64,000 nt of DNA from Amycolatopsis viridis (GTDB lineage: Bacteria; Actinomycetota; Actinomycetes; Mycobacteriales; Pseudonocardiaceae), in NCBI RefSeq assembly GCF_011758765.1, contig NZ_JAANOU010000001.1:310001-374000 (forward strand), given 5' to 3'. The notes beneath the pieces were generated by a model. That model was not told the DNA's origin and ran no database searches. It saw only the letters and a list, made by a program, of their open reading frames with translations. Positions 1 to 7,663 of this stretch are shown piece by piece. The position numbers and the translations under genes were made by a program. Every line of letters begins with the position of its first letter. The first letter of the stretch is position 1.

Positions 1-36
1 ATGGTCCGAGGCCTGCCGGCGCCGCACGATCGTTGC

Positions 37-474
37 ATGACCGCTGACCAGCTCAGCAAGAACAAGCAACTCGTCGAAGACTTCATCCAGGACCTGTTCA
101 CCAAGGGCGACACCGGTGCCGTCGAGCGCTATCTCGACCCCGGTTTCGTCAGCCACGACCCGCCGTTCCCGGGAGCCCCGGAGGGGCCCGAGGGCATGCG
201 CCAGGCCGCCGTGCTGTTCCGCCGGGCGCTGCCGGACTGGCACAGCGACGTCGAGCAGCTCGTCGCCGAAGGTGACCTCGTCGTCGAGGTGTTCACCGCC
301 AGCGGTACCCACCGGGGCGAGCTGATGGGCGTGCCCGGCACCGGCAGGACGATCACCCTGCGCGGCGTCAACGTGTTCCGCGTGGCGGGTGACCGGATCG
401 CCGAGCGCTGGGGCGTCCTCGACCAACTCGCCCTGCTCGCCCAGCTCGGGCTCACTTCTCCAGGATCGCCGTGA
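37..474 (+). CDS. SnoaL-like ester cyclase / polyketide cyclase family protein
   Basis: This 145-residue protein has the layout of SnoaL-like ester cyclases of the NTF2 fold: an N-terminal helix, then a GD..AVERYLDPGFVSHDP segment, a central VRQ-like helix and a C-terminal W.VLDQLALLAQLG ending. The ATG at 37 is preferred to the ATG at 1 because MTADQLSKNKQL is where family homology would begin; the sequence upstream is cut by the window edge. Substrate cannot be inferred, since many members act outside antibiotic pathways and no biosynthetic genes are nearby. Its 3' end overlaps the thiolase gene by 23 bases in convergent orientation. Confidence 0.75.
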   Translation: MTADQLSKNKQLVEDFIQDLFTKGDTGAVERYLDPGFVSHDPPFPGAPEGPEGMRQAAVLFRRALPDWHSDVEQLVAEGDLVVEVFTASGTHRGELMGVPGTGRTITLRGVNVFRVAGDRIAERWGVLDQLALLAQLGLTSPGSP

Positions 475-1723
475 TGCCCTGGCCGCCGGCGGCGCAGATG
501 GAGATCAGGCCGCGGCCCGAGCCCTTCTCGTGCAGCAGTTTCGCCAGGGTCGCCACGATCCGGCCACCGGTCGCGGCGAACGGGTGCCCCGCGGCCAGCG
601 ACGAGCCGTTGACGTTCAGCTTCGACCGGTCGATCGGGCCGAGGGGCTGGTCGAGTCCCAGCTTCTCCTTGGCGAACGCCGGGCTCTCCCACGCCTTGAG
701 CGTCGCCAGCACCTGGGAGGCGAACGCCTCGTGGATCTCGTAGAAGTCGAAGTCCTGCAAGGTCAGGCCCGCCTTCGCGAGCATCCGCGGCACGGCGTAG
801 GCGGGGGCCATCAGCAGGCCCTCGCCGCCGTGCACGTAGTCCACGGCCGCGGTCTGCGCGTACGTCAGGTGGGCCAGCACCGGCAGGTTCCGTTCGGCGG
901 CCCACTCCTCGCTCGCGAGCAGGACCGTCGACGCGCCGTCGGTCAGCGGGGTCGAGTTGCCCGCGGTCATCGTGCCGTCGGGGCCGCCGAAGACGGGCTT
1001 GAGCTTGGCGAGCTTCTCCGCGGTCGAGTCCGGCCGCAGGTTCTGGTCGCGGGTCAGGCCGAGGTACGGCGTGACCAGGTCGTCGAAGAACCCGCGTTCG
1101 TAGGCCGCGGCGAGCCGCTGGTGGCTGGTCGCGGCGAGCACGTCCTGCTCCTCGCGGGAGATCTCCCACTCCCGGGCGGTCAGCGCCGCGTGCTCGCCCA
1201 TCGACAGGCCGGTGCGCGGCTCGGCGTTGCGCGGGATTTCCGGCACGATCTGGCCCGGCCGCAGCTTCGTCAGCAGCTTGAGCCGCTGACCCACGGTCTT
1301 CGCCGCGTTGAGCTGCACGAGGATGCGGCGCAGGTCGTCGTTCACCGCGAGCGGGGCGTCGGAGGTGGTGTCCACGCCTCCGGCGATCGCCGAGTCGATC
1401 TGCCCGAGCGCGATCTTGTTGGCGACGTTGACGATCGCCTGCAGGCCGGTGCCGCACGCCATCTGGACGTCCGCGGCCGGTGTTTCCGGCGAGAGCTTGC
1501 TGCCCAGCACGCTCTCCCGGGCGAGGTTGAAGTCCCGGGCGTGCTTGAGCACCGCACCGGCGGCGACCTCGCCGATGCGCTCGCCCTGCAGCGCGAAGCG
1601 GCTCACCAGGCCGTCCAGCGCGGCGGTGAGCATGTCCTGGTTGGACGCGCTGGCGTAGCGGCCGTTCGAGCGCGCGAACGGGATGCGGTTGCCGCCGACG
1701 ATGGCGACGCGACGGACGTCCAT
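452..1723 (-). CDS. fadA2: Acetyl-CoA C-acyltransferase (thiolase), FadA2-like
   Basis: A 423-residue thiolase of normal family length. The nucleophilic cysteine is in MACGTGLQAI (about residue 90), the NVNGSSLAAGHPFAATGGR segment carries the catalytic histidine, and the second cysteine is in ICAAGGQG near the C terminus. It should cleave 3-ketoacyl-CoA to acetyl-CoA and a shortened acyl-CoA in beta-oxidation, or run in reverse. The ATG at 1723 follows a strong GGAGGAAAG ribosome site; the open frame continues upstream but that part lies over fabG4. It is divergent from fabG4-htdX, the same order as Rv0243/Rv0242c/Rv0241c of M. tuberculosis, which supports the FadA2 name. Confidence 0.9.
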   Translation of the reverse strand: MDVRRVAIVGGNRIPFARSNGRYASASNQDMLTAALDGLVSRFALQGERIGEVAAGAVLKHARDFNLARESVLGSKLSPETPAADVQMACGTGLQAIVNVANKIALGQIDSAIAGGVDTTSDAPLAVNDDLRRILVQLNAAKTVGQRLKLLTKLRPGQIVPEIPRNAEPRTGLSMGEHAALTAREWEISREEQDVLAATSHQRLAAAYERGFFDDLVTPYLGLTRDQNLRPDSTAEKLAKLKPVFGGPDGTMTAGNSTPLTDGASTVLLASEEWAAERNLPVLAHLTYAQTAAVDYVHGGEGLLMAPAYAVPRMLAKAGLTLQDFDFYEIHEAFASQVLATLKAWESPAFAKEKLGLDQPLGPIDRSKLNVNGSSLAAGHPFAATGGRIVATLAKLLHEKGSGRGLISICAAGGQGITAILEK

Positions 1724-1756
1724 GACCTTTCCTCCCACTGGGGTGGCGAGCCTCGG

Positions 1757-1790
1757 ATGACAGTGTAACCTACTGACGAGTAGGTAAGCT
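1757..1790. promoter_or_regulatory. Divergent fadA2/fabG4 promoter with TetR-type palindrome
   Basis: ACCTACTGACGAGTAGGT at 1768-1785 is a 7-bp inverted repeat with a 4-base spacer. It overlaps a likely reverse-strand -10 (TACACT, reading 1767 to 1762) for fadA2 and a likely forward promoter (ATGACA at 1757-1762, TAGGTA at 1781-1786) for fabG4. The position suggests one repressor controls both directions. The TetR encoded at 3977-4627 is the nearest candidate, which is an inference. Confidence 0.6.
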
Positions 1791-1807
1791 CGGTGAGGAG
1801 GCACGTG

Positions 1808-3154
1808 ATGGCCGACCGGTATCAGCAGTTCACCAAGACGCCGATCGGGAAGTTCGTGGTGCCCAGGCTCGGGCTGCCCAACCCGCCGGTGCTGCGCCGG
1901 TACCGCCCCGGCCAGCCCCCGCTCGATGGTCCCGCACTTTTCGGCGGCGCGCCCGGCGGGCGGCTGGGCAAGGCGGTGACGACCCAGCTCGCAGCCGCCG
2001 GGATCACCGTGCTGACCGAGCCGGCGGGCGGCGACGAACGCTACGGCGCCCTGGTGTTCGACGCCACCGGCATCACCGACCCCGCCCAGCTGCGGGAGAT
2101 GTACCTGTTCTTCCACCCGGTGATCCGCCGGGTCGGCTCCGGCGGCCGCGTCGTCGTGCTGGGCACTCCACCCGAGCTGGCCGACGGCCGGGAGCGGATC
2201 GCCCAGCGCGCGCTCGAAGGGTTCACCCGGTCGGTCGGCAAGGAGCTCAAGCGCGGCGCGACCGCCCAGCTGGTGTACGTCGCGGCCGGCGCCGAGGAAG
2301 CCGCCGAATCGACGTTGCGGTTCCTGCTGTCCGCCAAGTCGGCGTTCGTCGACGGCCAGGTGATCCGCGTCGGTGCCACCGGCACCCCGGCCGTGCCCGC
2401 GATCGAGAACTGGGACAAGCCCCTGGACGGCAAGGTCGCCCTCGTTACCGGCGCCTCGCGGGGCATCGGCGCGGCGATCGCCCGGGTCCTCGCCCGCGAC
2501 GGCGCGCACGTGGTCGGCCTGGACATCCCGGCGCAGGGCGGCGACCTGTCCGCGGTCGCCAACGAGATCGGCGGTTCCGCGCTGCAGCTGGACATCACCG
2601 CGGCGGACGCGCCGGACAAGCTGGCCGCCTACCTCGCGGAGCGGCACGGTGGGGTCGACGTCGTCGTGCACAACGCGGGCATCACCCGGGACAAGACGCT
2701 CGGCAACCTCACCGAGGGTGCGTGGGACGCGGTGCTCACCGTGAACCTGGTCGCGCAGCTCGCGGTCAACGACAAGCTGCTCGCGGAGAAGGTGCTGCGG
2801 GACAACGGCCGGATCATCGGGGTCTCGTCGATCGCCGGCATCGCCGGCAACGTCGGCCAGACCAACTACGGGACCAGCAAGGCCGGCGTGATCGGCATGG
2901 TGGCCGACGGTGCGCCGAAGCTGGCCGAGTACGGCGCCACCATCAACGCGGTCGCGCCCGGGTTCATCGAGACGCAGATGACCGCGGCGGTCCCGCTGTT
3001 CATCCGCGAGGCCGGGCGGCGGCTGTCCAGCCTCGGCCAGGGCGGGCTGCCGGTGGACGTCGCCGAGACGATCGCGTGGTACGCCAACCCCGCGTCGGCC
3101 GCGGTGAACGGCAACGTGGTCCGCGTGTGCGGTCAGGCATTGCTGGGGGCGTGA
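1808..3154 (+). CDS. fabG4: High-molecular-weight 3-oxoacyl-ACP/CoA reductase FabG4
   Basis: A 448-residue two-domain short-chain dehydrogenase. The N-terminal half (to about residue 200) is a degenerate Rossmann domain, as in mycobacterial FabG4. The C-terminal half carries the complete SDR set: TGASRGIG cofactor loop, HNAG, and the S...Y...K catalytic residues in SSIAGIAGNVGQTNYGTSK. It reduces 3-oxoacyl thioesters with NAD(P)H. ATG 1808 is chosen because it follows GGTGAGGAGG and gives the typical MADRYQQF start; an upstream in-frame GTG and ATG exist. Its stop overlaps the htdX start by one base (TGATG), so the two are translationally coupled. Confidence 0.9.
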   Translation: MADRYQQFTKTPIGKFVVPRLGLPNPPVLRRYRPGQPPLDGPALFGGAPGGRLGKAVTTQLAAAGITVLTEPAGGDERYGALVFDATGITDPAQLREMYLFFHPVIRRVGSGGRVVVLGTPPELADGRERIAQRALEGFTRSVGKELKRGATAQLVYVAAGAEEAAESTLRFLLSAKSAFVDGQVIRVGATGTPAVPAIENWDKPLDGKVALVTGASRGIGAAIARVLARDGAHVVGLDIPAQGGDLSAVANEIGGSALQLDITAADAPDKLAAYLAERHGGVDVVVHNAGITRDKTLGNLTEGAWDAVLTVNLVAQLAVNDKLLAEKVLRDNGRIIGVSSIAGIAGNVGQTNYGTSKAGVIGMVADGAPKLAEYGATINAVAPGFIETQMTAAVPLFIREAGRRLSSLGQGGLPVDVAETIAWYANPASAAVNGNVVRVCGQALLGA

Positions 3155-4011
3155 TGACAACGGTCAAGGAAATCCGGGAGGCGCCGAAGCTCGCACCGTT
3201 GTACGCCAAGGCGCTGCTGACCCGTGGCGGTGGGCAGAGCCTGCCGGACACCGAGTACGTGCGTGCGGGCATCGGCTTCGACCCCGCGCACGTCGTGGCC
3301 TACAACCGGGTCTGCGGGTTCCGGCTGAGCGACGAACTGCCCGCGACGTACCCGCACGTGCACGCGTTCGGATTGCAGATGGCGCTGATGACGCAGCCGG
3401 ACTTCCCGTTCCCGTTGCTGGGCATGGTGCACATCGCGAACCGGATCACGCAGCGGCGTCCGGTCCGCCTGTCCGACACCGGCGCCATGCGGGTGCGCGC
3501 GGAGAACCTGCGGCCGCACGAAAAGGGCCGCCAGTTCGACGTGATCAGCGAGTTCACCACCACCGAAGGTCCGGTTTGGACAGAGGTGAGCACCTACCTG
3601 CGGCGCGGTGGGGGCGCGGGCGGCGGCAAGCGCGAGCAGCTGGCACCGCCGTCGCCGACGGCGATCTGGCACGTGCCCGGCGACATCGGCCGGCGCTACG
3701 CCGAGGTGTCCGGCGACCGCAACCCGATCCACCTGCACCCGTTGACGGCGAAGCTGTTCGGCTTCCCGTCCGCGATCGCGCACGGCATGTGGACCAAGGC
3801 ACGCGTGCTGGCCGCGTTCGAGGGCAGGCTGCCCGGGGCGTACACGGTGGACGTGAAGTTCAAGCTGCCCGTGCTGCTGCCCGCGAAGGTCGCCTTCACC
3901 TCGTGGCGGGCGGGCGACGGGTGGGCCGTCGAGCTGTGGGCGGCGCGGAAACCGAAGCCGCACCTGGAGGGGACGATCACTCCCCCGGACGCCACACCGC
4001 ACCCTCGATGA
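3154..4011 (+). CDS. htdX: MaoC-like 3-hydroxyacyl thioester dehydratase (HtdX-like)
   Basis: A 285-residue protein with an N-terminal half of the double hot-dog type and a C-terminal MaoC domain carrying the hydratase signature YAEVSGDRNPIHLHP followed by AIAHGMW. It is expected to dehydrate or hydrate 3-hydroxyacyl/enoyl thioesters, the step next to the FabG4 reaction. Starts at the ATG overlapping the fabG4 stop. The order fabG4-htdX equals Rv0242c-Rv0241c. The last 35 bases overlap the convergent TetR gene. Confidence 0.85.
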   Translation: MTTVKEIREAPKLAPLYAKALLTRGGGQSLPDTEYVRAGIGFDPAHVVAYNRVCGFRLSDELPATYPHVHAFGLQMALMTQPDFPFPLLGMVHIANRITQRRPVRLSDTGAMRVRAENLRPHEKGRQFDVISEFTTTEGPVWTEVSTYLRRGGGAGGGKREQLAPPSPTAIWHVPGDIGRRYAEVSGDRNPIHLHPLTAKLFGFPSAIAHGMWTKARVLAAFEGRLPGAYTVDVKFKLPVLLPAKVAFTSWRAGDGWAVELWAARKPKPHLEGTITPPDATPHPR

Positions 4012-4627
4012 GGTCGTTGAACCCCAGCCACACCAGGTTCATCAGCCACGACGCGAGCACCCCGTCGGACACCTCGGAGTGGTCGAGCCACCAGTCCGCC
4101 AGCGACTCGGCGGCACCCACCAGCGCCACCGCGAGGGCCGGGCCGGAGAACTCGGCCCGGTCCCCCAGGCCCTTCTTCATGCCCGCGGTGACCACGAGCG
4201 CGGTGACCACCTCGATGGCCCGGGAGCGCAACATCGTGATCTCGTCGGCGAACCGTCCGCCGACGGTCAGCGCCTGGCGGTGCAGCACCGTCCAGGAATC
4301 GCGGTACTCGGCGACGAACCGGTAGAACGAGCGCAGCCCGTGCCACAGCTGCATGTCCGGCGGCAGCTCCGAGCGCAGACCGTCGCGCACCGCCTCCAGC
4401 AGACGGCCCGCCTCGCGGCGGATGCACTTGGCGAACAGGTCCTCCTTGGCGCCCAGGTAGGAGTAGATCATCGGCTTGGAGACACCGGCGACCTCGGAGA
4501 TCTCGTCCATCGACGCGGAGTGGTATCCGTGGCGGGAGAACACCTCCACCGCGGCGTCCAGAATCTGCCGCTCCCGCACCGGTCTGGGCAACCGCCGCGA
4601 CCGCGGGGCCTTCACGTCTTCCGTCAC
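3977..4627 (-). CDS. TetR/AcrR family transcriptional regulator
   Basis: 216 residues, with an N-terminal TetR helix-turn-helix (RERQILDAAVEVFSRHGY, then MDEISEVAGVSKPMIYSYLGAKEDLF at about residues 20-65) and a helical ligand-binding C-terminal domain. The GTG at 4627 follows GGAGGTCGGC and is preferred over an in-frame ATG 15 bases upstream. It sits at the end of the fadA2/fabG4/htdX cluster and is the obvious candidate for the palindrome in that divergent promoter; fatty acyl-CoA is a plausible ligand but unproven. Confidence 0.9.
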   Translation of the reverse strand: MTEDVKAPRSRRLPRPVRERQILDAAVEVFSRHGYHSASMDEISEVAGVSKPMIYSYLGAKEDLFAKCIRREAGRLLEAVRDGLRSELPPDMQLWHGLRSFYRFVAEYRDSWTVLHRQALTVGGRFADEITMLRSRAIEVVTALVVTAGMKKGLGDRAEFSGPALAVALVGAAESLADWWLDHSEVSDGVLASWLMNLVWLGFNDLIEGAVWRPGE

Positions 4628-4689
4628 GCCGACCTCCTTCACCGTCGAAACGCTACCTCTTCGCCCAGCCGCCGGTAGACTCTCCGCCT

Positions 4690-5250
4690 GTGTCCGGCAC
4701 AGTGGTCGACGCGTTCGCGCGCGAGCTCGATCTGAGCAAGCTGTCCGCGGAGCAGTTCATCCAGTTGCTCGAAACCCTGCACATGCTCGGCACCGCCGAC
4801 GCGGGTGTGCACCTGAGCGGGGTGTCCACCGAGACCCTTGCCGACCTGGTGCGGCGTGCGTCGAAGGAGCAGTTGCGGGCGATCGCCGAGCACCCCGAGC
4901 TGCGGACGGTGTTCCTCGAGGAGATCTTCCGCCGGATGTCGGACCACTTCCTCGCGGAGAAGGCGCGGTACTCGAGTCTGGTGGTGTGCTGGCGGTTCCC
5001 GGGCGGCTCCGGACTCGGTGGCTACGACCGGTTCCAGACCGTGATCGAGGACGGCCGCTGCGTGTCCGGCCGCGAACTGGGACGCGACCCGGACACCACG
5101 ATCACGATCGCCCCGGACGACTTCTTCCGCGTGGCGACCGGGAACGCGGCGGTGGCGGCGATGTTCGTGACCGGGAAGGTCAGAGTGAAGGGCGAGTACG
5201 CGCCGGCGGTGCGGCTGTCGGGTTACTTCGACATTCCCCGAGTCGGGTAG
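4690..5250 (+). CDS. SCP2 sterol-binding domain protein
   Basis: 186 residues. The C-terminal half resembles an SCP2 lipid-transfer domain (CWRFPGGSGLGGYDRFQTVIEDG, then DTTITIAPDDFFRVATGN and the FVTGKVRVKGEYAPAVRLSGYF ending with its typical G.....GD/GE turn). The N-terminal 80 residues are helical. Such domains bind hydrophobic ligands such as sterols or acyl chains in the cytosol. The GTG start lies 8 bases after TAGACT, so the mRNA may be leaderless. It is divergent from the TetR gene. Confidence 0.75.
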   Translation: MSGTVVDAFARELDLSKLSAEQFIQLLETLHMLGTADAGVHLSGVSTETLADLVRRASKEQLRAIAEHPELRTVFLEEIFRRMSDHFLAEKARYSSLVVCWRFPGGSGLGGYDRFQTVIEDGRCVSGRELGRDPDTTITIAPDDFFRVATGNAAVAAMFVTGKVRVKGEYAPAVRLSGYFDIPRVG

Positions 5251-5257
5251 CGCGGCG

Positions 5258-5680
5258 TCAGCCCTCGATGATGGGGCGGTGCGGGGTCTCGTTGTCGACC
5301 ACCTCGCTGTCGACCACGATGAGCCGGTTCGGCATCCGCCGTTCCGCGCGCCGCAGCCACGCCCGCCGCACGATGCCCCGTGTCGGTGGGAGCAGCAGCG
5401 CCAGCCCGGCGAGGTCGGACAGGAACCCCGGGATCATGATGAGCAGCCCGCCGAGCGCGACGAGCATGCCGTCGGTGATCTCGGCGTGCGGCGACCGGCC
5501 CGAACGCGCCGTGGCGAGGAACGCCTGGGCGGCGCGCGCGCCCTCCCGGCGAGCCAGCCACGAACCGAGGAACGCGCCGACCACGAGCAACCCGAGGGTG
5601 CCCAGGAACCCGATCAGCGAGCTGACCGCCCAGACGGCGGCCACCTCGGCGACGATGTACAGCAGCAACACGACAGCCAT
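5258..5680 (-). CDS. fxsA: FxsA family membrane protein
   Basis: 140 residues with two N-terminal membrane segments (about residues 2-22 and 26-44), the conserved G..LG.WL.RREG motif, then DGMLVALGGLLIMIPGFLSDLAGLALLLPPTR, which is the FxsA signature. The E. coli homologue is known as a suppressor of F-plasmid exclusion of phage T7; its cellular role is not established. Convergent with the SCP2 gene, 7 bases apart. Confidence 0.85.
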   Translation of the reverse strand: MAVVLLLYIVAEVAAVWAVSSLIGFLGTLGLLVVGAFLGSWLARREGARAAQAFLATARSGRSPHAEITDGMLVALGGLLIMIPGFLSDLAGLALLLPPTRGIVRRAWLRRAERRMPNRLIVVDSEVVDNETPHRPIIEG

Positions 5681-5729
5681 ACCGGGTCAACGCGCGCGGC
5701 CGCCCGATTTCTCCCGGGCCGCGGTCCGC

Positions 5730-6563
5730 TCAGGGCTTGCGGGCGACGCCGCCGATCACGCGGGACTCCGACGGCACCCGCCGGAACAGCGTGTGCCGGT
5801 CCGGGTGCCACGCCGGTGCGTACACCAGGCCGGGTTCGAGCAGCTCCCAGTCGCCGAAGAACCGCGCGAACTCGGCGACCGTGCGCAGCTGGGCGGGGTT
5901 CGTGGTCGTCTCGTAGTACCCGACCAGGTCGGCCAGCGCCTGCCGCTCCTCCTCGCTGCGCGGGTTCTCGTTCGTCATCTGCGACAGGACCAGCAGCGAT
6001 CCCGGCGCGAGGCGCTCGCGGAGGCAGGTGAGACGGCTGTCCGGGTCGTCGGCGTCCTTGACGAAGTGCAGCACCGCGTTGATCACCAGCGCGACCGGCT
6101 GCCGGGCGTCGATCAGGCCGGTGTCCAGCACGCGTGCCCACAGGTCCGCCGATTGGAGAAAATCCGCCGCGATCGCCGCGTGCCGCGCGGGATCGGCGCT
6201 GTCGGCCAGCAGCAGTTGCGAGTGCGCCAGCGCGACCGGTTCGTTGTCCACGTACACGACCCGCGTGTCGCGCTGCGGGCGTGTCGCGTCGGCGACGTCG
6301 TGGACGTTGCCGGCCGTGGGCAGGCCCGATCCGATGTCGACGAACTGCCGCACCCCCAGCCGCACGCACTCCCGGACGGCCCGCCCGAGGAACTGCCGGC
6401 TCGTCTTCATGTACTCGCCGATCAGGGGTAGCGTCCGGTGGATCTTCTGCGCGAACTCACGGTCGATCGCGTAGTGGTTCGTGCCCCCGAGGAAGTAGTC
6501 GTACACCCGTGCCGCCGACGGGCGGTCCAGACTGTCCGCCACCGCGCGCAACGCCTCGTCCAT
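5730..6563 (-). CDS. SAM-dependent methyltransferase, SAV2177/DUF574 family
   Basis: 277 residues matching the actinobacterial DUF574 family: PSAARVYDYFLGGTNHYAIDR near the N terminus, R.FLGRAVR, the SAM-binding FVDIGSGLPTAGNVHDVA (about residues 93-110), VYVDNEPVALAHS and a C-terminal FFGDWELLEPGLV. These proteins occur in many copies in Streptomyces and Amycolatopsis and their substrates are unknown. No obvious operon partner; the alpha/beta hydrolase gene upstream is divergent. Confidence 0.85.
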   Translation of the reverse strand: MDEALRAVADSLDRPSAARVYDYFLGGTNHYAIDREFAQKIHRTLPLIGEYMKTSRQFLGRAVRECVRLGVRQFVDIGSGLPTAGNVHDVADATRPQRDTRVVYVDNEPVALAHSQLLLADSADPARHAAIAADFLQSADLWARVLDTGLIDARQPVALVINAVLHFVKDADDPDSRLTCLRERLAPGSLLVLSQMTNENPRSEEERQALADLVGYYETTTNPAQLRTVAEFARFFGDWELLEPGLVYAPAWHPDRHTLFRRVPSESRVIGGVARKP

Positions 6564-6626
6564 GTGAAGTCCCTCCCGACCCTCGCCGACATGCTAGTGA
6601 CCGGACCCGACCGCCCGGAGGTTTTC

Positions 6627-7271
6627 ATGATCGACTTCGTGCTCGTGCACAGCCCGCTCGTCGGGCCGGCCACCTGGCAGCGCGTCGCCGGCGAGTTGCG
6701 TGCCCGCGGCCACCGGGTTGCCGTCCCGTCGCTCCTCGGCGCGCTCGCCGGCGACGGGCCGTACTACCCGAAGCTCGCGGGTACCGTCACCGAGCCCGGA
6801 GTGCTCGTTGTGCACAGCGGTGCCGGCGCGCTGGTGCCCGCCATCGCGGCCCGGATCCCCGTACCGCGTGCCGTCTTCGTCGACGCTCTGCTTCCGCATC
6901 CCGGCCGCAGCTGGTTCGACACGGCGTCACCAGAGTTGCGCAAGCGTTTGCGGGAGCTGGCCGACGACGACCGCCTGCCGCCCTGGAACCGGTGGTTCCC
7001 GCCCGGCACCATCGAAGATCTGCTGCCCGACCAGCACATCCGCGCGGAGTTCCTCGCCGAGCTGCCCCGCGTGCCGCTGGCCTACTTCGCCGAACCCGTG
7101 CCCGACGCCGAGGTCCCGCCCAGCGGCTACCTCCAGCTCAGCGGCGCCTACGAGGAGGAGGCGGCCCGGGCGGCCGAACTCGGCTGGCCGGTCGAGCGCC
7201 TCGACTCCCACCACCTCGCTCCGCTGACCGATCCCGCCGTGATCGCCACCGCCCTGGATCGGTTTGAGTAG
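6627..7271 (+). CDS. Small alpha/beta hydrolase
   Basis: 214 residues. It begins with the beta1 strand and oxyanion region (DFVLVHSPLVGPATWQRVA) and has VLVVHSGAGALVPAIAAR, in which HSGAG matches the nucleophile-elbow G.S.G pattern with serine in the second position rather than the usual place. The terminal DSHHLAPLTDP holds the catalytic histidine. The ATG at 6627 has a CCGGAGG site 6 bases upstream; the longer open frame would overlap the divergent methyltransferase gene. Substrate unknown. Confidence 0.7.
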   Translation: MIDFVLVHSPLVGPATWQRVAGELRARGHRVAVPSLLGALAGDGPYYPKLAGTVTEPGVLVVHSGAGALVPAIAARIPVPRAVFVDALLPHPGRSWFDTASPELRKRLRELADDDRLPPWNRWFPPGTIEDLLPDQHIRAEFLAELPRVPLAYFAEPVPDAEVPPSGYLQLSGAYEEEAARAAELGWPVERLDSHHLAPLTDPAVIATALDRFE

Positions 7272-7314
7272 AAGCACTCAAGACATCCGGCCGGTCACGC
7301 GCGACCGTGGAGCC

Positions 7315-7605
7315 ATGACGAAACCCACCGCCGCACCGGCCACCGGTGCGTTCTTCGCGCAGTCGGCGATCTCGTTCGGCCTCTCGCTCGCCGCGGTCGC
7401 GGTCGGGGTGGCCTACCTGCCGGTCAACGGCTGGGTGCGGGCCTTCCTCGCGATGGCCGTGCTGTACGCGATCACCTCGGCCTTCACGCTGGCCAAGGTC
7501 GTGCGCGACCGGCAGGAGAGCACGGCCCTGATGAGCCGGGTTGACCAGGCCCGGCTGGAGAAGCTCCTCGCCGAGCACGACCCCTACCGCGAGCCGGCGT
7601 TGTGA
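7315..7605 (+). CDS. YiaA/YiaB-type inner membrane protein
   Basis: 96 residues with two predicted membrane helices (about 14-33 and 39-60) and a C-terminal cytosolic helix. The pattern FFAQSAISFGLSLAAVAVGVAYLPVNGWVRAF and the following FTLAKVVRDRQE is that of YiaA/YiaB two-helix domain proteins of actinobacteria. Function unknown. The ATG at 7315 is chosen because homology begins at MTKPTAAPATGAFF. Confidence 0.75.
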   Translation: MTKPTAAPATGAFFAQSAISFGLSLAAVAVGVAYLPVNGWVRAFLAMAVLYAITSAFTLAKVVRDRQESTALMSRVDQARLEKLLAEHDPYREPAL

Positions 7606-7663
7606 CATTCGACATCGCGAGCCGGGGGAACAAGGACATTCCGGTCGGCGGTTGAGGTGTTGC

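Noticed and set aside
129-3160. Long open frames antisense to the thiolase and fabG4 genes, and upstream extension of the thiolase frame
   Set aside because: They are Arg/Pro/Ala-rich, without family motifs, and arise from high-GC codon bias; the real genes have strong motifs and ribosome sites.
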